From contig JAKSYS010000043.1 of the NCBI GenBank assembly GCA_022925895.1, positions 62,001 through 126,000 on the forward strand: a stretch of DNA of 64,000 bases, read 5' to 3'. Source of the DNA: Fragilaria crotonensis (lineage: Eukaryota > Bacillariophyta > Fragilariophyceae > Fragilariales > Fragilariaceae). The notes under the pieces are model-generated. The model saw nothing but the letters and a program-made list of their open reading frames with translations, was not told the DNA's origin and searched no databases. Every line of letters begins with the position of its first letter. Position 1 is the stretch's first letter. Positions 30,849-42,875 of this stretch are shown one piece after another. Position numbers and translations under genes: made by a program.

Positions 30849-32028
30849 ATGATGTTCAACACCGCCGTCGCTGTTTTGTTTATCGGTTCTGCCGCTGCCT
30901 TTGCACCATCACCAAATGCTGTTAAGGGACAGAATACGGTGAGTTGATGCGAAAGCTATTTGGCCATTTTTGGTTGGATCTGTATTGGCTTACACGCACA
31001 TGATATTCTTGTCGTTCGTTTTCTATTAGGCACTGTTTATGGCTGATGGTGACGTCGTTCCTCTTCGCATTGGAACTCGTGGTTCCCCCCTTGCCCTTGC
31101 GCAGGCATATGAGACACGTGAACGTCTGATCGCAAACTTTCCTGAGCTTGATGCCGACGGTGCCATTGAGATCTGCGTACTCAAGACGCAAGGCGACATG
31201 ATCCTTGACAAGTCACTGATGGAACTTGGTGGAAAGGGTCTGTTCACTAAGGAACTCGACACAGCTCTCCTTGGAAATGAAGTTGACATCTGTGTTCACT
31301 CGATGAAGGATGTCCCAACCTGGTTGCCTGACGGCACAATTCTTCCGTGCACGCTTCCTCGAGAGGACACCAATGATGCTTTCATCTATAAGGATGGCAG
31401 TGTCAAGTCGATCAGCGAGCTTCCAGATCATTCTGTCATCGGTACTGCGTCCCTTCGTCGTCAAGCACAACTCATGGCCAAGAACCCAACACTCAAGTGC
31501 GTCAACTTCCGTGGTAATGTTCAAACTCGTCTTCGTAAACTTGACGACGGTGTCGTGGATGCCACCCTTTTGGCAATCGCCGGTTTGAAACGAATGGACA
31601 TGGCGGACTGTGCTACATCAGTCTTGGATTGGGACGAGATGCTTCCTGCTGTTGCCCAGGGTGCTATTGGAATCCAATGTCGATCGGACGACGAACGAAG
31701 CCTCAAGTACATTTCGGCCTTGAACCATCCAGAAACGTTGGCGTGCGTCACTTGTGAGCGTGGATTCCTTGAGGCGCTTGATGGAAACTGTAAAACTCCA
31801 ATTGCTGGACAAGCTCGAATTGTCGACGGAAAAATCAAGTTCCGCGGCTTGATCGCCATGCCTGACGGATCTCAGAAGTTCGAAACTGAGTCCGAAGGAG
31901 CCATCGAAGAAGCCCATGATATCGGACGTAAGGCTGGGGAAAAGCTGAAGGCACAGGCAGGCGAGAAGTTTTTTGAAATGATGGTGGAGATGTCACCCCA
32001 ACAAGTTCTTGGACAAATTACCAAATAA
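30849..32028 (+). CDS. HMBS: Hydroxymethylbilane synthase (porphobilinogen deaminase), plastid
   Basis: Two exons (30849-30938 and 31030-32028) joined over a 91-nt GT-AG intron. Exon 1 is a textbook bipartite plastid leader: signal peptide MMFNTAVAVLFIGSAAAFAP with an AAAFAP cleavage motif, then SPNAVKGQNT. The mature enzyme starts near VVPLRIGTRGSPLALAQA and shows VCVLKTQGD-like and GGKGLFTKELDTALL motifs, then HSMKDVPTWLPDG, SLRRQAQLM and NFRGNVQTRLRKLDDG. The dipyrromethane-cofactor cysteine lies in ALDGNCKTPIAGQARI. The enzyme joins four porphobilinogen units in tetrapyrrole synthesis. It is about 363 residues with the leader. Confidence 0.95.
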
Positions 32029-32300
32029 ATATGTGTCTGGATATCAATAACATTTTTTCATTGTACTCGGGATCGGTGGCCTATGACTACCCGTACCACT
32101 CCGAGACTCCGAGTGTATTGTAGCCACAATTCACAATTGAGGACCCGAGATGTGCGACTTAGCAAACGAATATGTCTCACTGCTGCACAGTCAAGTAGAC
32201 TAAGGAGACATTATACGCTTACGATGACGATTGAGTAGTACGCTTGGTTCAACAGGGGCAGGTCGATCAATGATCAATACAGACAGACATTTCGGCACGT
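32029..32300. terminator. Intergenic 3' flanks of convergent genes
   Basis: About 270 bases between the 3' ends of HMBS and the mucin-like gene. No sharp poly(A) signal can be assigned. Confidence 0.3.
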
Positions 32301-32977
32301 CTACGTATCTCCCATTAAGAGACCCTCAGTAAGGTCGTTGTCAAAAATAATTTCATTGAGGGAGCCACTTGCTGCAGCTCCTCCTCCTCCATCACGGCTG
32401 CGCACATTCAGTTTTTCCATGAGCCATCGAGTGCACGCATTCAGTTTCGTCATGACCCTTCGCGTGCACTGCATTTGTAGAAGTGTATACCACACACCCC
32501 GCAATGCGTAGTAGATTTGGTATCGGTTGGACATGGCAGCCCCGAAGAGTAAGACTGAAAGTGCAATAAGGATAAGCCATCCTAGCGTCTTTGCTATAAT
32601 CTTTCCGATTGAAGCCTTATGGGATGGTGAAGCATTTTCGAAGGAGCTGCGCTTGGGCTGTGGAGAGTGGCCGTTGGTGGTTCGGTGAAGTGGATGGACG
32701 GCTGCGCAGAAGGTGGATCGCTGGAATTCGTAGGAGCTGGAGTTGGAACTACGGTTTCATTAGCTGTCGGCGCTTGAGTTGGTTGTGTTGAGTTCGAAAC
32801 CTCTGAAGGCGACAAGCCAGGAGAAACAGACGAGTTTGTTGCAATAGTTGGCGCAGGTGTTGAGGGACTATCTGTCGTCGTGTTGGCTGCAGCAGGCGAC
32901 AGAGTGGGAACGCTCGTCTCAGCTTGACCCAATGCAAATGCAGCAAGGACCCCGATAACGATAACTCTCATCTTCAT
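32301..32977 (-). CDS. Mucin-like type I membrane protein, unknown
   Basis: Starts at ATG 32977 with a signal peptide (MKMRVIVIGVLAAFALGQAE), then a Thr/Ser/Pro-rich region with many N-glycosylation-type NTT, NSS and NST sites. A transmembrane segment, TLGWLILIALSVLLFGAAM, lies in a different frame, followed by a tail with NRYQIYYALRG and a Cys-bearing, Arg/Lys-rich segment, ending LLMGDT. A 95-nt intron at 32658-32752 would put the two halves in frame, but its donor (GTAGTT) is weak, so the join is tentative; a sequence error is equally possible. The plan resembles a heavily glycosylated cell-surface protein. No known domain is seen. Confidence 0.5.
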
Positions 32978-33399
32978 TCTTGCAATCCTTTTTCAACGAA
33001 GTCGACTATCGACCATCGCAAGGGGCACAATGCGCGCTGCGTGTTCGTAACAGGAGAAGGAGCACAGCGGCACAGTTCGGGATCTTTTCGATTTAATTCT
33101 TCGAATTGATCGTGTAAAACTGTAAACAGCTCTCCTGTACACTGTACTCGCACTCAACTAGTAGCACAGTGCTGTGGAACTGTGGAGCAGTAGCCTCCGA
33201 GTACATCTGGTACTGGAGTTGTCGAACAGAGTGGCGCGACGTAGTAGCGCACACGTACCAGGACGCCGAGTACAAACGCAGCGTAATCGGAGATCGGAGT
33301 AACTTGTACATGTACGAATGCTACTACAAGGCTCTACTATGTCATACTCCTACCGGTACTAGCCTCCCGCAGCCTAGTAGGGGTTAAAAATCGTTAAAT
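32978..33399. other. Intergenic, GTAC-rich, upstream of mucin-like gene
   Basis: Contains the mucin-like gene's likely promoter and a GTAC-rich core (33120-33370). No gene seen. Confidence 0.5.
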
Positions 33400-35900
33400 C
33401 ACCCCAGCCAATTCTTTCGAGAATGATTGGAGGAAATACTGATCCCTACTCAAAAGCAGAGCTGGCTGACCATGACAGTCAATATGATGATGTTGACACA
33501 AATGAAAGATGATTGAAACATTGACACTATGCTTAATACTCATCAAGGTCTGCATGATGGGTGTGAGCAGCCAATGTGGTCCAAAGTCCAAATAGCACCA
33601 TTTTCCATTTTTTGGGCTCAAAGGAATACGGTGTTATCGCTTTCATTGCAGTCACTGCAATGCCAAGCAAGTTGTCTTCTTTTGGTACTCTTTACATTGG
33701 CCTTGGTATCGAAAGCTTTCCCTCTCAACTTTTGTGTTCTTGACTTGCTTTAGAGGAGTTAAATGGGTGAGGACACTTGCATGTGCACATCCACTTTCCA
33801 CAGCCCTGGTGCCTGACACAGGCATCTTAACATGATGCCCCATTTGGCTACAACCTTGGTCATCAGGTACCTTGTCCAGGATCATTGTAGCTGTTGTCAA
33901 TCATTTCTTCTGCAAGGATGGAGTTGAATTTCTTCTGTAGACACCTCCTTGTTTGTGTTTGTGAATTCTTGCTTGAATGCGTTGTAGACCAGCCACAAAA
34001 TGACAACAGTCATGGCAAAGATAGAAAGACTGTTCACACAAACCAACCAATTTTTTGTTTCAATTTTCTTTTCAATTTGGAGATTAGTATCTTCATAGTA
34101 TCAAGAATTCAACCTGAAAATAGCACCACAAGTTGTTTAGTAGACTTAATTTGAGGGTGATTGATTGTCATTGTGATCTTCTCTGGAGGTGCATTTGGAT
34201 CATGGCTCACTAGCTGCCAGCAGCAGCAAGTATATGGTGTTCCCTCCAAGAGAAACCCTGCTGTTGAAGTGAAGTACCTGCAGTTGCAATCCATCCACAC
34301 AATTTGCAGCCATAGCAGTGTCCAAGTTGTCCGTGGCTCTTAAGCAAGGCAAGGAAATTGCCACATTTATGTAATTCAACAGCCACTCATCAGATAGTTG
34401 TTTGGAAAGCCCTTCGTGGCTTGTGGATGTCTTGACGACGCCAATGAATCAAAGCCGTTCCTACAAAGCTCTCTTGCTGCTCCGACCAAAGTTAGGTAGG
34501 AGTCTGCGCATACAATTTGATCGGAAACAAACTAGGGTGAGACAACATTTTTCAATATTGTGTACCATGCAACAGACTTGCTTCATTTTAATAATCATCA
34601 TCACCATCATCATCCTTACAAATGAGGTCAACCCCCTTGACCAACCTCCAATGGCTGTATCATGATGCCATCATTTTGTTTGGGCTTGCGATCAATTGGA
34701 GCGTATTGTGGAACGCTGTGGTCAATCCAATGGCCTCCTTATCCATACCAATCACTTGTGGACTCAGTGACACATGTAGCCTTGGACGGATTGAAGAAAT
34801 TAGCTCTGTGTTCATTGAAGTTGGTGACAAAGTTGTTCACCAACTTCCATCTGTAGCCTACCGCTCAGTAGATTCATTGTCTGTGCATTCTGGAGGTTTC
34901 TTGCTCCACCTAACTGTCCAAAATAGATCATTGAGTCTGTATTTTGACATTCTAGTGAGACCGAAGTGAGGTGCCCATCAATACTTCATTGGTGCCACAG
35001 ACAACCACAAACTTGCCCTGGGAAGTAAACTCAAACAACCAAAGAATCCAAGCATTTCAAGCGGTACATTGCATACAGCTCCTACTTTAGCAGTTCAGCA
35101 TTTGTCAAATCAACCATATTGATGAGCTACTTTGGAAGAAACATGAGAAGGAAAAAATCATGTGCTGTCATATCGTTTATTGTTGCCAAGTTGCTGGTCC
35201 TGCTGGAAGCAAGACATCGCTTACAGCCAACATTGCTTCCTCACACTCCAAAGACAAGGAGGAGCAAAAATACCATTCGCTCAATGGCGGTTCAGTGCTG
35301 GATGACCCATGCCATAGGGATCCATTCTTCTGGCACAGCAACTGTTGCAGCAACTGGTGCTACTGAATGATTTGTTCCTACGCATCTCATCTGAATGGTG
35401 AAGCATTGCAAGCATTTTGTTTTGCTCGCTCCAGCATTAGGAGGTGCTCTGACCTCAATCATTTCATTGATAGTAGGTTCAGAGTTTCCAGTCCTGAGTG
35501 CAGTCACTGATTCAATAGCTATAGTCTCATCTCTCATTGATTCTGCCTCAGCCAACTTGACCCCTCTGGAATTCAACTTGCACCTCTTGATAGTTCCACC
35601 ACCAAGCGCACAATCTGCCATGATTAGAGTCACTGTGCACATATTGCTGCTTGATGGAGCTAAATCAAATGAAATGACAGTCCCATTCATGTGCTTTGTT
35701 TTGGTTTTGGCTCCATTGCTGGTGCTACGCAGCCAGCTGTACTGTTATGTGGTGAGCTTTTGCCTGCACCATTGTTCAATCACCATATGACAAGGATTCT
35801 GGGCATTTGGAGCTCAGTTGGATGATCTGATGGAGGTGCAGCACTTTGAAGTTCATGGGCAAGCGACTCCAAAACGACTACAATTTGACGATAACAAAAT
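33400..35900 (-). pseudogene. Decayed piggyBac-type DNA transposon
   Basis: Several separated minus-strand pieces read like the common stramenopile piggyBac transposase. The core piece (about 34429-34450) gives FIGVVKT. About 50 codons later (34109-34300) come WMDCNCRYF, STAGFLLEGTPY and DPNAPPEKITMTINHPQ, in the family's order and spacing. Further toward 33900 comes ILAEEMIDN, the family's C-terminal type. No frame is longer than about 130 codons and stops are numerous, so it is inactive. The DNA is poor in CpG and rich in TG/CA, as expected after long methylation-driven decay. Terminal repeats were not found. Confidence 0.65.
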
Positions 35901-36317
35901 ATTTGCGGCAAAATTTTAAGAAACTCTACTACAATGAAGATTGAGGCATGTAATTTGCATGTGTTACGCATCACAAGGCGGCGGCTTTTACATGGACTCC
36001 TACATAGTACATTATTTTACAAATTATGTCCAAACTTTTTACAATTTGTACCTTTATGTATTTTACATTAATATGGAATTTTCGACCAAAACCATTCAAA
36101 ATAAGTGTACCACCTATGGTACGCCAATTTTGTATTTCAAACATATCCATGCATATAGTGAACACCTCTATGTATGAAGTGTTCTGTTTCTTTTTTTGTA
36201 TTCGCAACTTTCTTGGTATCGGAGTACCACTTCATTTGTGTCATTCTCAACCTACATGCAAGGGGTTTCTGTTTAAGTCGCTCGTCCTTGTCTGTTGTTC
36301 ATTTTGATGCCACCACC

Positions 36318-38985
36318 ATGAGCCTCCAGGCCAGGCTTTCACGTCGGATCGAAAATTCACGCAGGAGAAATGCCAAGAAAGTCCTCATGTTATCCCCAGA
36401 GAAAGACCAATGTATTTCATGTGGTCGATTTGTTGTTGCTGGCCCAATGGGTCTGTCCCGTCATCTCTCAACGCATCCTCAGTGTTCCTTGGATTATTCA
36501 AAAGAACCTTCCATTCATGGTGGCATAATGGACGCACCCCTTCATCACCAACAAACCAATGCGAGCTTTCATGCTGCCTTGTCATCTGTTACTGGTGCCC
36601 ATGCAAACAACGATCACATATCTTTACTACCCTTGCACGTTGAGGATGATTTTGTTGGTACCTCGTCATTTGCTGATGTTGATGAAAATGACCCTTTACT
36701 ATCCATCGCTGAGGACTCCACCACCTTTGCATCCAACCATCCCAACAGCAGTGTCCCTATGTCTGCTGCTGAGATTGGCGATGCCTTCTTTTTGATACAT
36801 TCAAGGATCCATGGTCAAATGATCACGATGATGGCCTTGAACTGTCGTTGTTTTCTGTTGAAGAAAAGGTTCAGATTGATCTCCTTCAGACCCTGAAGAG
36901 ACTCAAAGCTCCAATGATTGCTTATGACGAGGTTATGAAGTGGGCTGTTAGATCCTGCTCAGAAGGACACATTTTTCGCGACATGCCGATCACTTCACGT
37001 AAGACGGTTATGGACAAGCTGCGTGGACGTGTTGGCCTCGATTCTTTGACTCCCATTGTGAAAGAGCTCTACCTCCCTTATTCAAACTGCCACATTGAGG
37101 TTGTTTATTTTAGTGCCCATGCCGTATTCAGTTCTCTTCTTTCTTGTCGGACCTTAACCAGGACGAGAACTATATATTTCACGACCCCAACAATCACCAC
37201 CTTGACCCATTTGCAAAACCGTCCGGGTCAGTTTTGGGTGATATCACTGGCATGTCCTACCTGAAAACCTACGACAAGCTTATCAAGAATCCTGAGGATA
37301 TGTTACTTCCATGCACACTTGCAATTGATAAGACAACATGCGACATTGGTGGCGGTGGTAGGTTGAGTTTGGAACCCATTGTTCTTTCCTATGGACTGAT
37401 GAAGCATGACATTCGCAAGACACCCGCCGCAATGAGGGTGTTGGGTTTCATCAACACAACTCCTGTGAAGGAACGTGATTCCTCTCCTGGTGTTCCAAAA
37501 GCCAATACGCCACTCCCAATTGTATCATCTTCACTTGTTTCTGATGCTTGCTACCGCGTAAATGAATATCACCTTCAAATTGACTTCATTCTTCGTGAGT
37601 CAGGATATCTTCAACTCAAGAAACAGGTATGAAATGGAACCTTTGTTATCGCGGTAAATCTTTCCCTGTTGTCTTGCACCCTTACGTTCCATTCATTGTT
37701 GGAGACACTGAGGGACATGACACTCTCTGTGGTCATTACCGATCTCGCACAGCAGGTGTTGCACAGCTATGTCGTGCTTGCGAGTGTCCAACTGGGAAAT
37801 CAGGTTATTCCAAGGCACGTGCCTATCCAAAACGCACACCCAAGTCCGTCAATGAAATGGTCACCAAGCGACAGTTTGACTTGTTGAAGTCCAATTCTCA
37901 ACAGTTTCTGATCAATGCGTTCGATTCTGTCCGATTTGGCGCCCACAACGATCGCGGCATTTTTGGTGCCTGCCCTGGCGAGATCCTTCACTTGGTTCTT
38001 TTAGGCTGGTTCAAAAATGTTCTTGACTCGTTCTTTAAGCAAATTGAAAGACATCCGAATTTGCAAGGAGGTATAATAATCTGTTATTGGACATCAACCA
38101 GCAAGTACGCCGGCAAAGTGATCGTCAGATTCCCAAGACAAATGTCACAAAGGGTTTTCCTCCACCGCTAACATTCCTGGACATGAATATGCGGGATGCC
38201 TGTTCATCATGCTGATTTCATTGTACACCACTCAATTCTCAGAAATATTTCAATCAAAAAAGGCATCGTCTCATCAGCCCGATGTTGACATGAACCTGAG
38301 CAACCCTGATTTTGTCAACGACTGGAAGCTTTTACTCAGTTCTTTGCTTGAATGGCACGCCTGGCTGAAGCAACCTCATATCCCACGTCTATCCGCATTG
38401 AGATCTGGCTATGCAACATCGTCGCTGATGCGAACCCTGAAGTTTGTTGCCCCCAGACTTGCCGGTGCCATGGGCAATGCAACAATCAAAACACATCTTG
38501 TGTTGCATATTGCAGACGACATCCTCAATTTTGGTGTCCCCGAGGTTATGAATAGTTCCTATGCAGAGTCTGCTCACATCACCATCTCCAAAGATACCAC
38601 GGAATACCAAAAGCGTCAAGAAACATTTACAGTCCAGGCTGCTATGCGTTATGTTGAGAACCTTGCAATTAGGAAGTCTGTTTCCAGTGTCAGCAATTCC
38701 TCTCCAAGCACCAACTTGCCTCCCACCACTCATAGCTTGCAAGGCAAGAGGTATTCCATGGAGAGGGATGCTCATGGTAATGTAAAGTGCCGCCGTTTTG
38801 CATCAAAGAAGAAAGTTGACGACTCCATTCCTGAGGAGTACCACCTGAATTCACATGTTACCAACACCCTGGCATCGTATTGCCTCCCTCACTTGACTAC
38901 GTCAATTCTTCACTGTCACACTGAATACAAATCTGCCGATGGACAGATCTATCGTGCCCATCCCAACTATCACCAAAAACCATAG
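36318..38985 (+). pseudogene. Decayed tnp2/Plavaka-like DNA transposase
   Basis: The N-terminal frame (from ATG 36318) has a C2H2 zinc finger, CISCGRFVVAGPMGLSRHLS, typical of transposase N-termini. Further frames give, in order, VEEKVQIDLLQTLKRLKAPM; LPCTLAIDKTTCDIGGGGRL with PAAMRVLGFINTTP (37144-37632); FIVGDTEGHDTLCGHYRSRT with QLCRACECPTGKSG (37629-38171); and HLVLLGWFKNVLDSFF. A last frame (38209-38985) has a His/Ser-rich C-terminus. The order resembles CACTA/Plavaka (tnp2) transposases. The gene shifts frame at least three times (near 36840, 37140 and 38170). Some joins may be introns; I could not settle which, so I call it broken. Confidence 0.5.
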
Positions 38986-39539
38986 CACAAAGTACCAATC
39001 TGTTGTGGTACCAGGCTCATCTTCAGTCCAGATGCTGAACCCTTGCGACGCGTCGTTAACGTCATAGTGGGAGGAGTTTGCCAAATCAACACTAACATCC
39101 ATTGTATGGGACACACGACAAGATGCACCATCACCCCTCATGCCACCCGAAGGTTTCAGGTCGGCATCATCTTCCATGTCCTGCATGACCCTTAGCACAG
39201 CAGGAACCGATTCCGAGGCCAGCTGGGCTGCAGCTCAAACACACGCCCCAAGAACCGGACGGTCCAAAAGAGTAGAAGATGCAACATGTTGTGTTCTAGT
39301 CACAAGATCCCTTTCAATTCGAGTCCCCACCGGGTGCATAGACCCAAGATCACCCTGGTTTGCCCTACCCCCGAAGCACCACGACTTCGACGAACACTGG
39401 CAGCATGGTCACGAACAAGTCCAGATCAAGGGCACCCTGCCAAGTGCAGGAAGGTACCTTACATGTATCACAGAATCGCGAAATAGGGCAACCATATTGT
39501 TCCCCTGATGGTGACGAATATGAACGGAAACATTGACAT
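38986..39539. other. Region with minus-strand coding-like pieces
   Basis: Between the plus-strand transposase fragment and the next minus-strand frame. Reading the minus strand gives pieces such as AVLRVMQDMEDDADLKPSGG that look coding but are broken up by stops. They may be downstream exons of the next gene. Confidence 0.35.
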
Positions 39540-40798
39540 TCACATCGCCTTCTTTTCAGGATCAATGATCCAAACCGAATCTGGATTTATATGGTGATGG
39601 AGGTATCCCGCAACATAATGACGGCAGCCTCTTCTTGCCGATGTTGACTGTAAATACTTTTCAAGGTAGTCTCGCCGAAGCTCTTGTGTATTCCTTGTGG
39701 AATGAAAGTCCGCCCCAAATATAGTCCGGTGGTAAGCGGGAGAATCCTCGTCGGCACATTGCTGTACATGATACACAGACTTGGGTGGAGATTTGTCGAA
39801 AGTGATTCCGACAGCATTACCAGTGAGACGGTCGGGAATGACAAGTTTCGGCGAACCCCGATGGATCCTCCATCTCCAGACACAGTCAGGATCACCACCC
39901 CACAGACGTGTCACATAACCACCTTCCCAAATCTCCTCTCCTTCTTCCTGTTCTTGACAACCCGAAGCCAGTTAATGTCAAGTGGTACATGCGTATTTGG
40001 CACGCCAACACATACCTTCCTCCTCTCCCGGTGGCAGTAAAACACACCCGCCTCCGGAAGCACAGCGACCAACGCCCTGAAACGGTGGTCGACAGGGCTC
40101 CTTCAGGAAATGTCATCAATACGCATCTTGACGGGAGTATCAACCGTAGCGCGGGTGGAAGACAATGGCCTCGGAACTTTCTTGGAACGCGCCAAGACAG
40201 CATCGAGAACAATGATCTCAAGAACGTGAGGAACAGCCACACCACACGTCTTGTCGCGATCACACTTCATGAATTGGCACTGTTCCACGGAAACATTACC
40301 AACACCAAAGGTATCCACTAGTGCTTCGTGAATACTGGAAACGAAGGTTTTGCAAACCTGTGCTCCAGGCGGGATGGCATCATGCACCCACTTTGAACCG
40401 GCTGTGGGCAATCCCTGATGATGGAGAAAGCGCTTGGTGAAAGACTCCGACAGATGACGTGGAATGCATTTCGACAACACCGCCGCAGCCTGCACTTGAC
40501 TAGGGCAGAATGTCTTGCGGCGCGCGGGATCCGAAAAATGCGACTCATCTCCAGACGGAAGACCGCGAAAGACACGAGGATTTTTGTACCCGGCAATGAT
40601 ATAACGCGAAAGCTCTCCAGGAAACGTTCGGCCCCCAACCACATGGGAAGCCACCAATACACGACGACGTACCGGCGAGGCGAGATCCTGAACATCCAAG
40701 ACATCAGAGTCCGCCTTGCGTTTGCGGTTCTCACAAGGAGAGGAGCCACATTCCCGAGTATGATTGCAAGAGCGTCTCCCAAATGGTGAAGTTGACAT
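39540..40798 (-). CDS. Unrecognised gene, convergent with the transposase, probably spliced
   Basis: Frame 1 starts at ATG 40798 and runs to 40103: MSTSPFGRRSCNHTRECGSS, a Cys/Arg-rich start, then RRVLVASHVVGGRTFPGEL and a stretch with CKTFVSSIHEALVDTFGVGN. A second frame (39540-39914) carries GITFDKSPPKSVYHVQQCAD and FHSTRNTQELRRDYLEKYLQ, followed by CRHYVAGYLHHHINPDSVWI. The two must be joined by splicing, or the gene is broken; a GTATGTG donor-like sequence lies near 40024. I do not recognise the family. It faces the tnp2-like transposase end to end, so it may be a second gene of the same element. Confidence 0.35.
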
Positions 40799-40804
40799 AA
40801 TTGC

Positions 40805-41770
40805 AAGAACAACAAGCACCGCGTCACTGGATGGCAACGACGATCCTCTTCGCAACGTCAGGTACCGCGGCGTCAACAAACAATCGAGCGTCACTGGATG
40901 GCAACGACGATTCGTTTCTTCGCAACGTCAAGCGATGGCGACAACAATTCTCTTCGCAACGTCAAGTTCCGCGTCACTGGATGGCAACGACGATTCTCCT
41001 CGCAACGTCAAGCGATGGCGACAACAATTCTCTTCGCAACGTCAAGCACCGCGTCACTGGATGGCAACGACGATCCTCTTCGCAACGTCAAGTACCGCGG
41101 CGTCAACAAACAATCGAGCGTCACTGGATGGCAACGACGATTCGTTTCTTCGCAACGTCAAAGCGATGGCGACGACAATTCTCTTCGCAACGTCAAGCAC
41201 CTCGTCACTGGATGGCAACGACGATCCTTTCGCAACGTCAAGTACCGCGGCGTCAACAAACAATCGAGCGTCACTGGATGGCAACGACGATTTGTTTCTT
41301 CGCAACGTCAAGCACCGCGTCACTGGATGGCAACGACGATTCTCTTCGCAACGTCAAGTACCGCGGCGTCAACAAATAATCGAGCGTCACTGGATGGCAA
41401 CGACGATTTGTTTCTTTGCAACGTCAAAGCGATGGCGATGACAATTCTCTTCGCAACGTCAAGCACCGCGTCACTGGATTGCAACGACGATCCTCTTCGC
41501 AACGTCAAGAACTGCGGCGTCAACACACAATCGAGCGTCACTGGATGGCAACGACGATTTGTTTCTTTGCGACGTTAAGTTTCCTTTCTTTGCAGCGATG
41601 CGAACCGCGTCACTGGATGGCAGCGACGATTCACTTTGAAACCTTAAGTACAACGTCGGTAAGGGCGACGAAGATTCCTTTCGCACCGTTAAGCGGCACC
41701 GCGTCAGCGAGCGACGGGAACGACAATTCCTCTCGCAACGTTAAGCACCGTGTCACTGGATGGAAGCGAC
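40805..41770. repeat. Minisatellite, about 46-83 bp units, open in three plus frames
   Basis: About a dozen copies of the core CGTCACTGGATGGCAACGAC lie at spacings of about 46 to 83 bp. They combine with TTCGCAACGTCAAG, CGGCGTCAACAAACAATCGA and GCGATGGCGACAACAATTC in a higher-order pattern. Each of the three plus frames stays open for 190-226 codons because the unit has no stop in any frame. No protein signature is recognisable (repeats of the type HWMATTILFATSS). I treat it as a minisatellite, not a gene. Confidence 0.85.
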
Positions 41771-42039
41771 GATTTGATCTTGATTGTTACTGGATGGCAA
41801 CAAAAGATCGTATTCGTCAAACCTTGTGAACGTGTGTTAATTGCTACAAATTGCGGGAAAGAAACTAAAAAAGCAGAGCGGTGAAAAAAGTACTAGAGGA
41901 CTACGTACAGGAAGGTCCGGCACTTACGTATTGAATCGTGAATGAAGATGAAACGCGCCGGCCGGTGGAGAAATCGGTTCCGTTCAATGTCTGGCTGGTG
42001 TAAAACTGGATATGCCGGCGTGATAATCATGCAGCTGAC

Positions 42040-42510
42040 GTCTGCAAAAAAATTTGCTTACAGGAAGACAAATTTGCTGACAGAATAAAATTGCTTAAAC
42101 AATTTGCTTACGAAAAGCAACTTTGCTTACTGAAAAGCAAATTTGCTGAATCAGCAAAATTTTTACTGACGGAGAATCGAATTTGCTGATTCAGCAAAAA
42201 AATTGCTTTGGGTGAATCGAATTTGCTTCGTCAGCAAAAATAATTGTTTACAGAATTGGCTTTCATAGTAGAACGTTAGTTTATGTTGCCGTGGACATGG
42301 GAATCCTACACTCACGTTTTTCTTTTAAGGAGAAATTTGCTGAATTGCTGATACAATTTGCTTACGACAATGAAATTTGCTGATTTGCTTACAAAATTTG
42401 CTGACGACAATCTGATTTGCTGACAGCAAAAATTTGCTGACAAAATTTGCTGACACTTTGATTTTGCTTACAGAATTTGCTGACAGACTGAAAAATTTGC
42501 TGACAAAGAA
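42040..42510. repeat. AATTTGCTGA-type degenerate satellite
   Basis: A short motif, AATTTGCTGA or AATTTGCTTAC, recurs at least 20 times in about 470 bp, mostly with CAGAAT or CAAAAT spacers. Spacing is irregular. No ORF and no flanking duplication is seen. Confidence 0.85.
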
Positions 42511-42727
42511 AGACCTTGCCGGCTCGGTTGGATCAACAAAATCGCTAAAATTGTCGCATCACGCCATTCGGAGGACGGCTGGCGTCAGCGCTCATCGATG
42601 TCACAAATAACGGCTGGAACGTGCTTGGGCTGGACCTTCCAGGCTAGTTCGCAACATATGTTGCACAAACAACAAGACTGCAATGTGGGACTTCATTTTG
42701 CCGCTTAAAAACCACAAATTTGCGCTG

Positions 42728-42875
42728 TACAAGCATACATACAAAGAAGGTATCTACATATATGCCATATATGTAGAAACTTAGTTACATAGGGAATTTG
42801 CCATGTACACGCATACATGCAAAGAAGGTATCTAGGTATATGCCATGTATGAAGAAACTTAGTTACATAGGGAAT
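42728..42875. repeat. 78-bp tandem duplication
   Basis: Two copies beginning TACAAGCATACAT / TACACGCATACAT, each holding AAAGAAGGTATCTA and ending TTAGTTACATAGGGAAT. Confidence 0.75.

Noticed and set aside
40764-41578. Three overlapping plus-strand ORFs over the minisatellite
   Set aside because: All arise because the repeat unit lacks stops; there is no non-repeat coding sequence.
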